In this document: positions 14,497-28,463 of the stretch, piece after piece | Numbering within the stretch: the stretch's first letter is position 1 | How the letters are laid out: each line of letters begins with the position of its first letter | Source: Polychytrium aggregatum | Lineage: Eukaryota > Chytridiomycota > Chytridiomycetes > Polychytriales | Assembly: GCF_025602895.1 (NCBI RefSeq) | Contig: NW_026516219.1 | Location: forward strand, 496,001 to 560,000 | Direction of reading: 5' to 3' | Length of the DNA: 64,000 bases | Notes under the pieces: generated by a model | Databases searched by the model: none | What the model saw: only the letters and a program-made list of their open reading frames with translations | Told to the model about the DNA's origin: nothing | Translations under genes and position numbers: made by a program

Positions 14497-15572
14497 GGAG
14501 GAGATGTCCAAGGGAAGCGGATGGGCACCCGACGATGGCGGTGGGCGATGAGCGATCGATGGGCGATCGATGGCGACGGAAGCGGCTCTCAGCGGCGGTA
14601 TTTGAGGCGACGGAAGAATCACCCAGCCGGCCTGTTTGTGGCGGTTCGTTGGCCCGACAATGCCAAATGCTCGACAAATGCGCGACAAATGCACTCGGTG
14701 CACGCGTTGGGCCAATCGCACGCGGGCCGAAACCGGGGCGAGTGGCGCACGTGCTGTCTGCCTTCCCGATCCGGCTGCTGACTACGCCCCCGTGAGCGCA
14801 GCAAAGCCGGGAGGGCTGGCCTGCCGATGGCGCCATCGGCCACGAGGCTCTGCCGATTCGATTCTGCCGACAATCAAGGCAGCCACGCCCCCATCAGATC
14901 CAGCATCTGCATCACCCCTGCAAACAGGGGTGAGGCCGAGATCCAGCACGCGGTGCGCCGATCCATGTGCAGGGCACATCCTGGGCGGCTTCCTCGGCGG
15001 CTGTGGGGTTTGGCTCGGAGATCCATCGCCTGGTGCGTGGTGGACAGGGCTCGTCGGAGACATCCACAACCCAGCACACCCGCTGCCTGGGCGGCTGACA
15101 GAGATCGAGACTGCAGCGACGCATCGCAGATATCCATTGCAGATATCCATCGCAACGCCAGACGACCATGACCCGCCAGAGAAGCCATGCCGCCAGCCCA
15201 GGCGGCTTCATGGCAGCTCTGTGGGCATCCGAGCCCAGCAGCGCCTCCGCTCGTCTCCTGGCGGCAAAACTGGCCGGCTTTCGTGGGAATCGCAGGCAGA
15301 GCCGCACCTGGCTGGCCACCAACAGCGTCTGTGCTTGTTCTATCGCAAACGTGGCAGCTCGATTCGCGTCCACGAGTTCCGATCCATCCCATTGGGACAG
15401 CCAACATGATCCCGTGGGATTCGCAGGCACGAAATGTCTTTCCGCCTTGCTGTTCCTTTCAGGTCGCGGACTGCTGGTGGAGCTCGCTTTCTTGGCATTC
15501 ACCACATATAAAATCGCTCTCTCGCACCCTTCCCGACATCACATATTATCAGTTCTCCGATTTATCACCAGA
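14497..15572. other. intergenic, divergent promoter region
   Basis: This is the region between the chromate transporter and the sulfotransferase-like gene, transcribed away from each other. I see no exon with family similarity. Two TATA-like motifs (ATATAAAATC at 15508) lie about 60 bp before the sulfotransferase start. A pair of gatatccat repeats sits at 15129-15149. Confidence 0.5.
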
Positions 15573-16567
15573 ATGAGCACCTCTTCCACAGATCTCAAGG
15601 TCATCGGCGCTGGCTTTGGCCGCACCGGCACCACATCCCTCAAGACCGCCCTCGGTATCCTTGGATTCCCTTGCTATCATATGAGGGAGGTTATCAAGAA
15701 CCAAGACTCGCAGAACTGGATCGATGCCAAGCTGGGTAAGTCTGTCTGTTTCCGAGCGTGCAGTCCCGAGCGCTATCCCATCGGTGCCTTCTCCCAGGCG
15801 CTTCGGTGTCCACCACTCGCTTGAAGGAAACACCCTGCACTCCCTGAATCTTGAGCGGACCATCCTGTCCTTTCCTGACCTCTCGTGTCTTTCCTGGCCT
15901 CTCCTGATCCATCCAACCTTCCATTTCCCAACTCCCGCAATAACCCTGCGCTCGTTCCCCGTCGCCCCCAGGCAAGCCTGACTGGGACCGCATCTTTGAC
16001 GGATACACCGCAACCGTCGACCATCCCTCCACCGACTTTTACAAAGACCTCATGGTCAGATATCCAGATGCCAAGATCATCTTGACCGTTCGCGACCCTG
16101 AAAAGTGGTACAAGTCGGCCTCCGACACCATCTTTGCCATCCCTACACCTCCATTCTACTTCCACCTGTTTCCATTCTGCTATTTGCCCGGTATCTCGAC
16201 CATGATCAAGTTTGATCGGATGCTCAATGTTGTGATATACGCTCCCAATGCCACCTTCAAGGGTGCGCATAAAGACAAGGAGGCCATCAAGCGTGTCTTC
16301 AGCGAGCACATCGAGTCCGTCAAGCAGCACGTTCCTCCGTCCAAGCTGCTTGTCTTTTCCGTTTCGGAAGGATGGGAGCCACTCTGCAAGTTCCTTGAAG
16401 TCCCTGTTCCGAATGTCCCCTTCCCGCGAGTCAACGACACAGCCGAGTTCAACCATCACGTCCAGTTTCGAGTCCGACTGATCAGAAATGTCAACTTTGT
16501 CATGGGTTCAACCACGATTGCACTCCTGGCTTATGCTGGTTACTATGTCTGGAAGCAGTATGCCTGA
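15573..16567 (+). CDS. sulfotransferase-family P-loop protein with C-terminal membrane anchor
   Basis: Two exons (15573-15735 and 15972-16567) join in phase and encode 252 residues. GAGFGRTGTTSLKTAL near residues 12-27 is the 5'-phosphosulfate (P-loop) motif of the fungal Sulfotransfer_4 group. FYKDLMVRYPDAKIILTVRD and EKWYKSASDTI match the conserved substrate-side motifs and the 3'-phosphate loop. The last 20 residues (TTIALLAYAGYYVWKQY) form a likely transmembrane tail, so a membrane-bound enzyme is inferred. The acceptor is unknown. The 236-nt intron is pyrimidine-rich. TATA at about 15508 and a start context of accagaATG support this start. Confidence 0.85.
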
Positions 16568-17101
16568 ATGCTCGTGCAAACCTGAGGGATTGGCAGCCGG
16601 GTGCTGTCTGGTTTGAGGGTCCTGGCAAACGTAATAGTGTCTAGTGCAGTCGCTGGTTGTGCGGCGACTGGTGGTGCAGACCCCGAGTTGTTTGAGCCTT
16701 GGCCCCAGACCCTGTCCCCACTCCCCTGCCCCAGCTGTGGCAATATATCGATGTATTGATGTCCAATGCAGTCCAATCTAATCCAATGCAGTGCGTCTGG
16801 GAGGCCGTCGAATTGTCCTGACACAGCCTGGCCCGGCTGGCGCTGGCCGATCCGATCCAATCCAATCCAATCGAATCAAGCGAGGTGGTGGACCCAACCA
16901 GACCCAGCCTGTGTTGCCGCACGATCAAGCACCTGGACATGCGGTTGTGTCATCAAGGAAGCCCACAAGACCAGGCTGCCGATCCGCTGGAATCTGCGCT
17001 GAGCTGTGCAGAGCCATGCGCCATTGCGGAACAATGTCCACAGTCGCGGGAGCATCAAAGCCGAGCGCACAAAGAGCCCGTCGGCCCGGGCCACTCGTTG
17101 G
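16568..17101. other. intergenic, no gene seen
   Basis: The space between two convergent genes is rich in short ccaat/tccaat repeats (16769-16880) and holds no supported exon. Confidence 0.6.
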
Positions 17102-19565
17102 CTATCGAAGAATGTTTTGGGCCGTTGGGACGTCAATCAGCAGGTCGTTCTGGTCAATGGCGTTGTTCGCCACGCCGTTCTGATATGCCTGCTGCACTTG
17201 CTGGGCCAGTCGGGCGGTGGCGTCGTCGTAGAGCGGACAGGGACCTGGACATGGAGCGGTTTAGCATGGGGTGAATCGTGATGTGGTGGGAGGATCCTGG
17301 TGCGTGGAAGGATCGTGATGGTGGAAGGATTGTGGTGCAATGCGAGGGACTGGAAGCAGACTCACCGCCGTTATTGTTGAAGTGGCTGTAGTTTTGGATA
17401 GCCTGTCGACAAACATAGCAAATGACTGCAAAGCCGCAGCGGCGGTCAGTTGGATGCAAGGGGGTTTGTTCATGTCCCGTGTACCAGTCCAGGCGCACTC
17501 CTGTTGCTCCTGTTGCTCCTGTTGCTCCTGTTGCTCCTGTTGCTCCTGTTGCTCCTGTTGCTCCTGTTGCTCAGCATGCCATGGACCGCAGCTCATCCCA
17601 CAGACCCTCGGCGATACTCACATTGGCCGCACACACAGGTGATTTTGTTGCACTGGATCGTCGAGAAACACAAAGCCAGGGTGAGAACCAAACAATGCTG
17701 CCCATCCAGTCAGGCAGAACACCCACACTTCCCTTTGAGACTCAGAGACATACCCCGTCTTCCTTGATGATCTTCTGGCGACACTTTGGGCACGTCAGGA
17801 ACAGTGCCTCGGACATGTCCTCCTCGATCTTGTGCTGCACGTTGAGGTTATCTTCTTTCTGGAGATCTGTGAGCCGGTGCCATCGGGCAAGTGAGTGCAT
17901 CGCCCTCGTGGGTTCAATATGAGGCCAGCTTGAGGCCAGCATGGGCCAACTTGCGCTCGGCACAGGCTCGACATGGCTGGCGTCACTGTGGCATCGTTGT
18001 AACTTGCCGCTGGGCGATCGTCCGCCAAATGCACACCACTCAGGCTCCCCGAATCAACAGCCATACCGTCGCATTTGCGTGGAGAGTGGTTTTCCTTCTT
18101 GCACCGCCGACACGACACCACTGCACATTCGGGATTCTGGCAGTGAAACAAGGGTTCGTCCTCAAGAGGCGCCAGGATCTCAGCGCCGTAGTTGCAGAAG
18201 GGGCACTCGACGAAATCCGTCAGCTTCGCCCGAAAATCGTGAACAGGGACAGCGGTTTGCAAGATCAGCGACGGCCAGGTGGCGAGGACATGCGAGGACA
18301 TGCGAGGACAGGACATGGCGAGAACAGGACCTGTCTCCGAGCACGATTTGCAGGACAGCCAAGCAGCAGAATAGCCGGACAGCCGACAGCCGACTTACAA
18401 TGCCGATTCCTTCCGCCAGACGGAGTCTCATGAGTGCATCAAACGAGGGTTCGGGAAGCAGTTGGCGGAGTTCTCGTTCGTGGAATGCGTATCCGCACGG
18501 ATCGGTGTTCATGCACTTGACCACCGATCTGCCTGTGTGCCATCAGAATGCAGATCGAGTCGACATGGCGCACAGGTCAGCGCTTGTCCACCAGCCCTTG
18601 CACCAATCGATGTCCTCTGGCTGTACTGCGTCCCAGGTTGCCCTCCGTCCCAGGACAACTGCTTGCGACTTACGCATGCCGATTGCCTCCTCTGCGGCTC
18701 GACGGACACAGTCCGCGCAGAACAGATGGCCCTCTTCGCACGGAACCGTCTGTGGAGTGCAAAGTGTCAGGATCGTCAGGTGCCTGGGCAGTCGGATCGG
18801 CTTTGCTGATGGATCGGCATCATGGCGCCACACCCAGCCCGACAAGAGCGTTGGCACAGCGCACCTGGTCCATCGGGACAGTGTTGTAGCAGCATCCGCA
18901 TTCGTGTTCTGGATTGGGCTCGGGCTCGGGCTCCGTCACTGTCAAGTTGCATCGAGAGAGGATGGCAGAGCGAGGAGTCAGGGGATGGTCGACTCGCGCC
19001 GTGGTGCCGTTGGCGGAATGCCTTTGGAGGCCATGCCGCGATCACTCTCATGGCGTCGGCTGGATCAATGTGGACGGCAGCGCAGCGTGATTGCACATGT
19101 TGCTCTGTTGGGCTCTGTCGTGAGAAGTACATACGGGGGGAGTCCGGTCTGGTCGGATTGTCGGGACGAGACAGTCCGAAGGAGTTGTTAATTGAACCAG
19201 GCAATGAAATGCCGAGCGACGAGGAAGGGACCTCAACGGGAGGCGAATCTTGTGACTTACGGAAGAACCTCTTGTCGACTCTGAACGGCCTCTAAGAGAG
19301 TCGCTGCTATATCGACATTGCCGTTGCAATCCTCCAAGATCTGAGCGACCATCTCCGGGTGAACTTCGGGATATATTCCCAATAGGAATGCAGTTTTGTG
19401 TTGATCATCAAGATCCTGTCCGTCATAGTTGTCATGGTTGTTGTGTTCTGGTGGCGGAGCAGGTTGTTCTCGCTGCTGTGTTTGCCGTCGAACGTTGGCT
19501 CTGACGGGGACGTCTTCGAGCATGACCATGCCGAAGGCATCGATAGCGGACCTGCGGGCGGCCAT
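17102..19565 (-). CDS. RNF216/TRIAD3-like RBR E3 ubiquitin ligase, copy 2
   Basis: This is a paralog of the gene at 7.4-9.9 kb. The exon sizes of the RBR part match: 76 (18749-18674), 134 (18532-18399), 157 (18223-18067), 113 (17866-17754), 31 (17652-17622), 60 (17425-17366) and 140 (17241-17102). The first exon (19565-19261) holds a CUE domain, FLLGIYPEVHPEMVAQILED then NGNVDIAATLLEAV. The exon 18938-18865 gives ECGCCYNTVPMDQ, followed by VPCEEGHLFCADCV, VKCMNTDPCGYAF, ECPFCNYG, CQNPECAVVSCRRC, CPKCRQKIIKEDG, CNKITCVCG, CYVCRQAIQNYSHF and CPLYDD. The RING2 catalytic-type cysteine is kept. One or two exons between 19260 and 18939 were not resolved. The RING2 intron carries an expanded 9-bp repeat. 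Confidence 0.8.
17430..17771. repeat. near-identical block shared with the first RBR gene (copy B)
   Basis: Counterpart of 7687-7975. It includes the 31-nt RING2 exon and both flanking introns. It is longer because it has six more CTGTTGCTC units at about 17501-17573. Confidence 0.85.
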
Positions 19566-20940
19566 GTTCTTGGTATCCTGGAGCAGCAGTGGCGATAGGA
19601 ATCGGTGCTCGTCAGCGTTGCGAAAACGCTCGTTGCTGGTGGTCCAGCCCAGCCCGACGAGGCAAAGCGGCTCAGCCCCCCACACAGTCCAGCAGATGCG
19701 AGCGGTCTGCCGTATTGGTTTACCTTGGAGCTCCGTTGCTGGCGGTGCTGGTGCTGGTGCTGGTGGTGCTGGGTTCGGGGACCGAGATGGAGTTGCAGGA
19801 GCGGACGAGAGGAGAGCAACCCAGACGGCGGTGGGAGATGAAACCCGCAGGAGCGAAATCGGCATTTTGTGCGCCCGCCGTGCCACCCGTGTGTGTGTGT
19901 GTCCTTGTCCCTCGGGCGGCGGTGTGGCGGTGAGCCTCTGTGGTTGGCCGACGACTGATACCCGAAACATGGGGATGGTTTGTGGGGACAGTTTGGATTG
20001 AAGGATATCGATCGGCTGGGGCTGCTGTGATGGACTCGGCTGAGAAAATGCGATTAATCTCTTTGCTCTGCGCCTTTCTCCCTCATCCAGGCGTGTCATC
20101 TTGCTCTGAGCTGCAGCGACACCATCTGCATCGACTCGCTGGTCCTCCTCGTATCCGCTCACCCCATGCATCTCATCATACAAGCCCCCCCCCAGGGCGA
20201 TGACTTGTCCTACTTGGCCGCTGTTGGCCGAGTGTGTGATTTTATACCGCTGCGGTGTGTTTTTGTCCGAGAGAATTCGGGTGTCTCGCTATTTTCAACA
20301 CCCTGCATCCACATCCATGTCGCTGGTTGTGTGTTCTAGATTTGGCTTTCGCCGCAGGATGCATTGAACATGATTAATCCGGCCAATTTCTTCGCCGCCA
20401 CCGTTCATCACTCCATGTTTCCTCCTCTCTCGCAGAGTCAGAATCCACACCGACCCACTGGTCTGGCCGCCCTCCGCGGATTCGTACTTTCTGCTTGCGC
20501 AGGATGCTTGATTGGACCAGGATCCATCGCATTCCCGGTTCGCCCGGCTGTGCTACAATGTTGTATACAATAAATCGCTCATATAACCTCAACAGCATCA
20601 TCTGTGTCCAGGAGGATTACCGTTCGCGGTGAGTGCAGAAAAACGGTGGTCGGCAAGCGAACGATGAACCACCCTCCATTCAGTTATTCCGTCGATGAAG
20701 CCGCACAATGGATGATCCATTCATGTTGGTCTGGCATGTGTCTAGACTGACGACTTTCGCCACGAAAATGATCAAGAGCCGTATATTCATTCAATTTCAC
20801 CGATCCGAACGCAGTTGCGCTCGATTTGGCCCAGGTTCTTGGCAAGGTGCTGATGCTTCCTAAGCCAGGTTGATCCCATCTCCAAACTTTCCAAGACCAC
20901 TTGCTGCGGCAGCGAGCAAACTGTGATGGTGCCATGGGAA
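19566..20940. other. intergenic, no gene assigned
   Basis: The space lies between the start of RBR copy 2 and the stop of the CH-domain gene. A long minus-strand frame continues upstream of the RBR start and contains Pro-Ala-rich repeats (about 19735-19790) and a Thr-Ser stretch, but I see no domain. Only the promoter of RBR copy 2 can be inferred. Confidence 0.4.
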
Positions 20941-23900
20941 TCAGGCTTGCTCGAGGGGGTACTTCTTCAAGATATAGTTGAAGAGCGTGAGGATCTTGCC
21001 GCGATCTCCCGACACGAGGTCTGAATGAGAGTCAGGTGTAATGTGTAAGTAACTTGAATCATCACCCGTCATCAACGCAATCTCATTCGCCGATCGCGCG
21101 GGCATTTGGTTACCTTGGGGAGTCAGGAACGAGGTCGGAACATGGCGATCGCCCAGGAATTTGAGGGCAACCGCGATGTTGTCAATCTTTTGAGTGGGAA
21201 TGCGGACCATCTTGTTGTATCGACCAACGCTCTCGCCAGTGGCAGCCTGTGTGGATGCCGAGCCCAGTTAGTTGCGATGGCGGTGCACAGCTCTCGCGAA
21301 TGCGCTAGCTTTACCTGGAGAGCATGAATCAAGTTGAGGCCATCACCAAGCGAGCTATACAGATCATCAATGTGCACGCTTTGGCTGGAGAGATGGTGGT
21401 TGAGCCAATCGATGGCATGCTGCATGAAGTAGATCTGTGTTAGCATTCCAGTTGCGGGGATTACGATCGTCATTGATAGCCGAGATCAACACCGAAACGC
21501 ATCATCCTCACCTTCTCAATAGCTTTGTCATCGCCGCTCGAGCTGTTTTCCTTCTTCTTGATCACCTGGGATAATGATGGAACGACTACGTTTAGGTGGT
21601 GTTCAACCTGCCGATGCGTATCCGAGGGAGCCTACCAAAGGAGGACCCGTTGGGGTGTACAGTTGCTCCTACATTATGCCGAAACGATCGGTATTAGTTA
21701 CATACAGATATGGCGACAGTGCTTGCACCGCAGATATACGTACCACTACTTTGGGAGGTCGGTACTTGATTTCCTCCTGATGGGTTCGTCAATTGTCAAC
21801 GATAGGTTAGAACACCAGCCATTGTGACCAACCGCGGGTGAAGGTCCATCATGCAGCTCAACACTCGTCATCTCACATGTTCTGCAGGCTCATCATGGCT
21901 CTGTGCTGTGTCGACTTCGATAGGCTGTGGAACTCGAGGCTGGGCGATTCGATGCAAAGTGTCAGCATTCTATGTCACCAGCAACATGAATTATGCTCGA
22001 GTGCAAAGGCCTCACCTTGGCCAATTCGACATCAACTTTCGACTCTCCTTCAACAGGGGAGGGAGCCGAGGCAAAGACTGGCTTCGGCGGGCGAGGAGGA
22101 GCGGCCTTAAGGGCGGCCGCCAAAGAGGAGATGGCGCTGTTCGAACCATGTGCACCGAAGATTTTCTTGGGCCTGGCTGGCAGTGGAACAGGCTCAGGGG
22201 TGGGTTCGACGCCCGAGTCCACCTCACCAGATGCCTCGTTATGGTCCTCTGTTTGGATCGCCTCGCTCGTCTCGTCCTTAGTGGCTACGGATTCATCATG
22301 GGCCAAGGGCGACTCTGGTGCCTCTGACGGGCGCAAAGGAGATGCTGGGCTTTCAGGAGCCGTTTCCGCCTCGGCGTTGAATACGGTATGAGGCCGTCGG
22401 GGAGGCACTGGTCTCGGCGGCAGTGCTGTTTCTTGAGCGATGGTTTTTGGCCTTTCTGTCAAGCTTGGACGACTTGCTCGGGGCAAGACGGGAGGCGGCG
22501 CCGCAGCCGAATCAGTATCCAAGCCATGGTCGTAGCTCCGCGAGAGTCGTGCGGCAGGCGAGGGTTCGATCGGTGGGGGGTGATCGGCGATGTTAGTCGA
22601 GTTGACCGAGTGAACGCTTTGAGGACGGGAGGGAGGGAGGGGTCTGTTTGGGCGGGGCACCGGTGCGGGGGTCTCGCTACTGCCCGAGTCCTCGTAAACC
22701 TGAGTTTCCGATGGAGCTGAAGCTTCGGCACTTTGTCCAACATGAGCGCGATGAACCAAGTGTGATTTTCCGCCAAGGGGCCCACTCTTCATGGCATTTG
22801 CCAACGCCGCTAAGGCGGCTGTCGGCTGAACTTTCTTGACTTGTGGAGCTTCGTCGACGGGATGTTCCTCGGCACTGGCATCATGCTCTTGGTCGATATG
22901 AGACTCGGGTGCCCCATCGTGCGACTGCTCGTTGCTATCCGGCTCATGCGAATCGGCAGGACCGCTGGCCTCGCCCGTGTGGCTGCGAAGCAAGTCATCC
23001 GAGAGGACCGAGGATACGCCTGCAGACTTGCGGCGAGGAGGAGGCACTGGCGGAGCGGAGGCTTGGCTTGGCGGAGCGGCTTGAATGGGAGAATCGATGG
23101 ACTTGTCATCGTGAGACGCAACTGCAGGTCCTGCCGGCTCAGCAGGGGCAGGATTCGGATGGTGATCGTCAGAGGCCGCATCTAGAGGTTCTTCGCGGGC
23201 TGTGACTCCATAATCGGCCGCGGCATTTGGAGTCTGCGAGAGAATGTTCGTGTGAGATGACAACCCATCCGAGGTGCAAGCCAGAGCTATCTGTACCAAC
23301 CTCGGAGGACGTGCTTGCTGCGCTGGGCTTTTTAGTCGGCTTCTTTGGTCTGTCTTTGTTGAAAGAGGTCAGGAACTTGGCAAATCCCTTTTTCTCCTTA
23401 TCTTTATCCACAGCATGCTCAGCCACGACAGGCTTGGGCAGAGTAGCACCGACAGGGGCCACTGAAGAGGCAGCCGGCTGTGCGGCTGGTTGAGAGGTTG
23501 GTTGCGGTGAAGGAGAAGGCAGGGAGACGGAGACTGCCGTTGGAGCCGGAGACAGCTGAGCGGCAGGTGAAGGGCTAACTTCAAGCTGGGAAGCTTTGTC
23601 GGGCCCGGCAGAGTCCTGTCCGTGCGTCACATCAGCGGGCTGGACAATGGCGCTGGAAACAGGCTCGGCAGCATCCTGCAGCCGAAAACGAAGCCGAGGA
23701 TCAAAAAATCAGTCACTACTAGCATGAGGACAGGCCAGTCGACACTCGCTACGATGGAGGTCGAACCCACCTGGATAGGTTCCTGGGATGGATTTCCAGC
23801 CGGATCCTGAACTTGTTCTGTTTCATCGGGGAGGATCGCAGGCTGGTCTCGTTCGGTATGTCGTCGGGGAGGAGGGGCAGGGCGAGGACCGACCGCCAGC

Positions 23901-24760
23901 ATGCGGTTAAGATCGGAAAGCAAGCTGGACTTGGGATCGCCCGGTGGCTGCACCTTGGCTGGCTCCACACCGTCTTGAGTTCGAGTTTGCTGAGAGTCAG
24001 TTTCGTCGTCGACGGAAGATGTGGCGGCAGCGGCTGGTTTCTGGGGCGACTTGGGCCGCACAGGAACCGACGGAGGTGGCCCGGCAGTTGGCTGTCGCTG
24101 AAGAGCAGCAGGCGCAGGAGCCGAGGGCTTCGGCTGTGGGCTGGGAGCTTGCTTTGTCCGGCTTGCTTCGATATGCTCCCGCAACTGGGCCTCGGTGTTA
24201 CGAACAACGGAGACGAGCGCCTCCTCGGCGACGGTGCTGACTGAGCTGAGCATCGCACCGTACATATCACCCAAGAGCCCAAGAAGGCGGGTTTGGACAA
24301 ACTCCTGGATGGCGCCCTCGAGCTCAGAACCGAGCTCGTATTTGTTTGTGATGCCCTTGAACTCGTCTCGGCATCTCTGAACGTTCTCTGGGCCGGTACT
24401 TTCATTGCTTACGAGCGCAGGATTGAGTTCGTCGAGCAAGACATTGCCAAGCTTCTCGAGCTCACGGGTCAGGGCCGTCTGCGCTCGGGTAGCAAAGTCA
24501 TGGGAAAGAACAGAGAGGGCCTTGGGAACCTTGTCCTGCAGAACGACATCAGACTGTTCAAGCAGGTCGCTATGAGTTATTTCGAAGGACTTGATAAGGT
24601 TGATAGTATTGTGGACTGAGGTGGACAGCTCGTCAATCGACTCCTCGGAAGGGTTCAGGGAGGCATAGTCATCCAAGAGTGAGGGCAGATGCTCCAAGGC
24701 AGTCTTAAGCTGAGGCTCTGGCTGAGCTGCAACGCTTCGCGGGGGTGGGGCAGGCGGCAT
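20941..24760 (-). CDS. proline-rich adaptor-like protein with C-terminal calponin-homology domain
   Basis: Nine exons keep phase and encode 1011 residues: 24760-23771, 23675-23301, 23233-22016, 21776-21744, 21668-21636, 21565-21512, 21434-21315, 21246-21114, 21020-20941. Residues 1 to about 200 are helical (YASLNPSEESIDELSTSVHN, LGSELEGAIQEFVQTRL). Residues 200-870 are Pro/Ser/Glu-rich with many SH3-type PxxP motifs (PPVPPPRR, PLPARPKKI, ALPPRPVPPRRP). The C-terminal 120 residues form one CH domain: HAIDWLNHHLSSQSVHIDDL, LGDGLNLIHALQ, IDNIAVALKFLGDRHVP, DLVSGDRGKILTLFNYIL. A single CH domain with SH3 ligands suggests an actin or microtubule adaptor; that is inference. The central basic segment KEKKGFAKFL...KKPTKKP could bind membrane or filaments. 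I know no named ortholog. Confidence 0.75.
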
Positions 24761-25042
24761 CTGAGTAAGTGTTGATTGCTTGAGTGGGGGGCAAGTCTCT
24801 CACCGGCGGTGCTGGATGGGCAAAGGCGGCCTTGAGGGACAGGACAGAGGCCGACGAAACGGCAGGGGAAGGACAGGGTGGCGGCTGCGGGATCGACGCG
24901 GGCTTGCGTCAGCCCGGCGGCTCGAACCAAGCAGCCAGCCGAGCGCCACAGAGGCTGTTGGGTGGGCGGCGGCCTTGGCCTCGATCAGGGCAGATGCGGC
25001 TCGTTGCGATCGAAGGAAGCGTCAGCCGGCGACACGACAGCG

Positions 25043-25913
25043 ATGGGCAGATCTGACAAGCGGGGCAAGGCCCGGGGAGGCGACGGCGGCAGACAGATCC
25101 ATGTCGAGAACAGAGATGCCTTCCAGCGGATGAACTTTCTGCACCAGGCGGCATGCTATCTGGGATCTCGCAGACACCAAGCGGACCAGAAGGACGGCGC
25201 GATAGCGGCCGGGGTGCCGCTGGCATCATACTACAACCACGCAATGAAGCGCATCTGTCGTAAACTCGTTGTCCGTCTGTAGGTGTTCGGAGGGATGCAG
25301 TGCATATGAATGCAGTAGAGAGCTACCTCCTAACCATGTCGATCCACAGCGATCCGAGCGTGAAGCGACAGATCTGCAAGCAGTGCCATGCGCCATTGAT
25401 TCCGACTTTGACATCCGATATCGAGTTGAAGAGTAAGCATCGGAAAGGATGCAGCTGAGCATTGTCAGCACATTGCCATACCAACAAGGAAGGCATGAGC
25501 GAGAAAGCTCGACGATAACATGTGAGGCAATGACACTGGTCCGAATAACTGACACACATTATTCGCTGACGCCCAAAGAGGAGCCACTTCGAATCGTTAC
25601 GACATGCGGCAGATGCAAAACAACAAAGTCGCTGCCAGCGAAGGGTCGAAATCCAGTCCTTTTTTACGACAAGAGCACGATCGGGCTGGACGATACCGAT
25701 TGGCCGTCAGCAAAGGATCCGCGTGAGGAAGACAGCCTTGACCCGAACAATACGAGCGCGACTGAAAGAATTGAGGGGCAACAGAAGCCAGATTCCACCC
25801 CGAGAGATGTAATTCAGGCAAGAGATGTGGAAGGCGAACCACCCGTTGATCCAACAGACGAAGCGACAGACGAAGCGACAGAGAAATCGACAGACGAAAT
25901 AAACTCGCAATGA
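25043..25913 (+). CDS. RPR2: RNase P/MRP protein subunit Rpr2/Rpp21-like
   Basis: Three exons (25043-25274, 25319-25432, 25489-25913) give 256 residues in phase. FQRMNFLHQAACYLG, then YYNHAMKRICRKLVV, then SDPSVKRQICKQCHAPLIP and LRIVTTCGRCKTTKSLPAK follow the Rpr2/Rpp21/Snm1 family. The two CxxC pairs (C97/C100 and C155/C158) form its zinc ribbon. The protein is a component of the tRNA 5'-processing ribonucleoprotein in the nucleus. The C-terminal 80 residues are acidic and end in repeated DEATDEATEKSTDE. The last 69 bp (25845-25913) lie inside the left arm of the large inverted repeat, so their copy at 38631-38699 is an orphan gene tail. The introns are very short (44 and 56 nt). Confidence 0.8.
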
Positions 25914-26129
25914 TCAGATCGATCAGATCGATCCAGCGAGAGGGGGGGGCGAGAGGACAGGAGGGGAGCTGGTGCGGCACGAGTATGGCAAAGATGCGGC
26001 ATGGGCATGAGCATGAGTATGGCCAACGGTGCAAATGCAGAAGCGAGCGAACCACCTTGGAGGTTGTTGGATACCAGCACACCCATGAGACATCATTCTC
26101 TGGGATGGAGAGCAGAGAGCGGTGTCGAT

Positions 26130-26314
26130 AACGACCAACGACCAACGACCAACGACCAACGACCAACGACCAACGACCAACGACCAACGACCAACGACCA
26201 ACGACCAACGACCAACGACCAACGACCAACGACCAACGACCAACGACCAACGACCAACGACCAACGACCAACGACCAACGACCAACGACCAACGACCAAC
26301 GACCAACGACCAAC
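26130..26314. repeat. heptanucleotide array (CGACCAA)n, left arm
   Basis: About 26 uninterrupted copies of a 7-bp unit. It opens all frames on both strands (WSLVVGR-type or NDQRPTT-type repeats), which are not proteins. Confidence 0.97.
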
Positions 26315-27242
26315 CAGCAGTATCCAACAAGAACCGACACACTTGGACTTGCACACATGCGCATGGTTGGCTTACGATGATGCTTATGTATTTACAGGAT
26401 CAATATCTGCCGCTCCATTCACCGCTTGGAGCATCACCACTCAGCGCAATACACACGTTGCATCTGCTCATCGATCACGTCTCGATGTCTGTGCTCATAT
26501 GCTCGTGCTGTCTTTGCAGAGGGGGTTTGTCAGCCGCGTCAAGACTATGGTGCTCGTACACTGCCATCAGGTTGATTCCTCGTGGGGACAGGTGTTCATA
26601 CAACACCAAACCATCATGGCAAGCAACGATCTAGACCAGCATCGTTCGGTGGTATTGCCGATGCCAGCGACAGTGACAGTGCCAGTGCCAGTGCCAGTGA
26701 CTCGGATGCAATGCCTTGACCAATCCGTCGGGGACGAGCCAGGGAGGGAAGACCAATGCCAGATCGCAGTTCGAGACAAGCAAGCAGTAGCGAGTGTCGT
26801 TGAGGCAGAGGAGGATGAAGCCAAAGTGGGAGGGGGGAAACGGTGTATCTGGAGAAGACCGAGGGGGGGGACAGCGGGGGTGAAGCAAGACATGCGGTAA
26901 AAAAAAATCAAGTGAAGCCGGGGGTGAGGCGTGGCAAAGGAAGACAAGGCAAGGCAGGGTGAGGCGAGGCGATACACCAAGCTGCCAGGGAACGAGGGAT
27001 ATGGAGGTAAGGTTCAAGTGACAATGGAGCGGAAGCGAGAAGATGACCACAAATACAAGGAGAGCGGTGCCAAATGGAACCAGGAGGAAAAGAAACAGAG
27101 AAAAGTGCCAGACCAAAGTAAAGGCACCAAAACTTTTGACGGCCTTGCAGAAGGATCGACCGACTGCTGTATCAGGCAATATCGCAGCATCCGGAGGGCC
27201 TGTTTCGCCAGGATCTGCCGCCACATACACATGGCAAACAGC

Positions 27243-28463
<1,221 letters not shown>

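Noticed and set aside
17450-17767. A poly-Leu signal-like protein on the plus strand
   Set aside because: It is the antisense of an intron and exons of the RBR ligase, and the Leu run comes from the CTGTTGCTC repeat.
20684-20935. 83-codon minus-strand frame next to the CH-domain gene stop
   Set aside because: No similarity, no start context, and the CH domain is already complete upstream of it.
26093-26900. Long open frames of repeating NDQRPTT or WSLVVGR on both strands
   Set aside because: They are produced by the 7-bp array, which stays open in every frame. No domain, and the same appears in the mirror arm.
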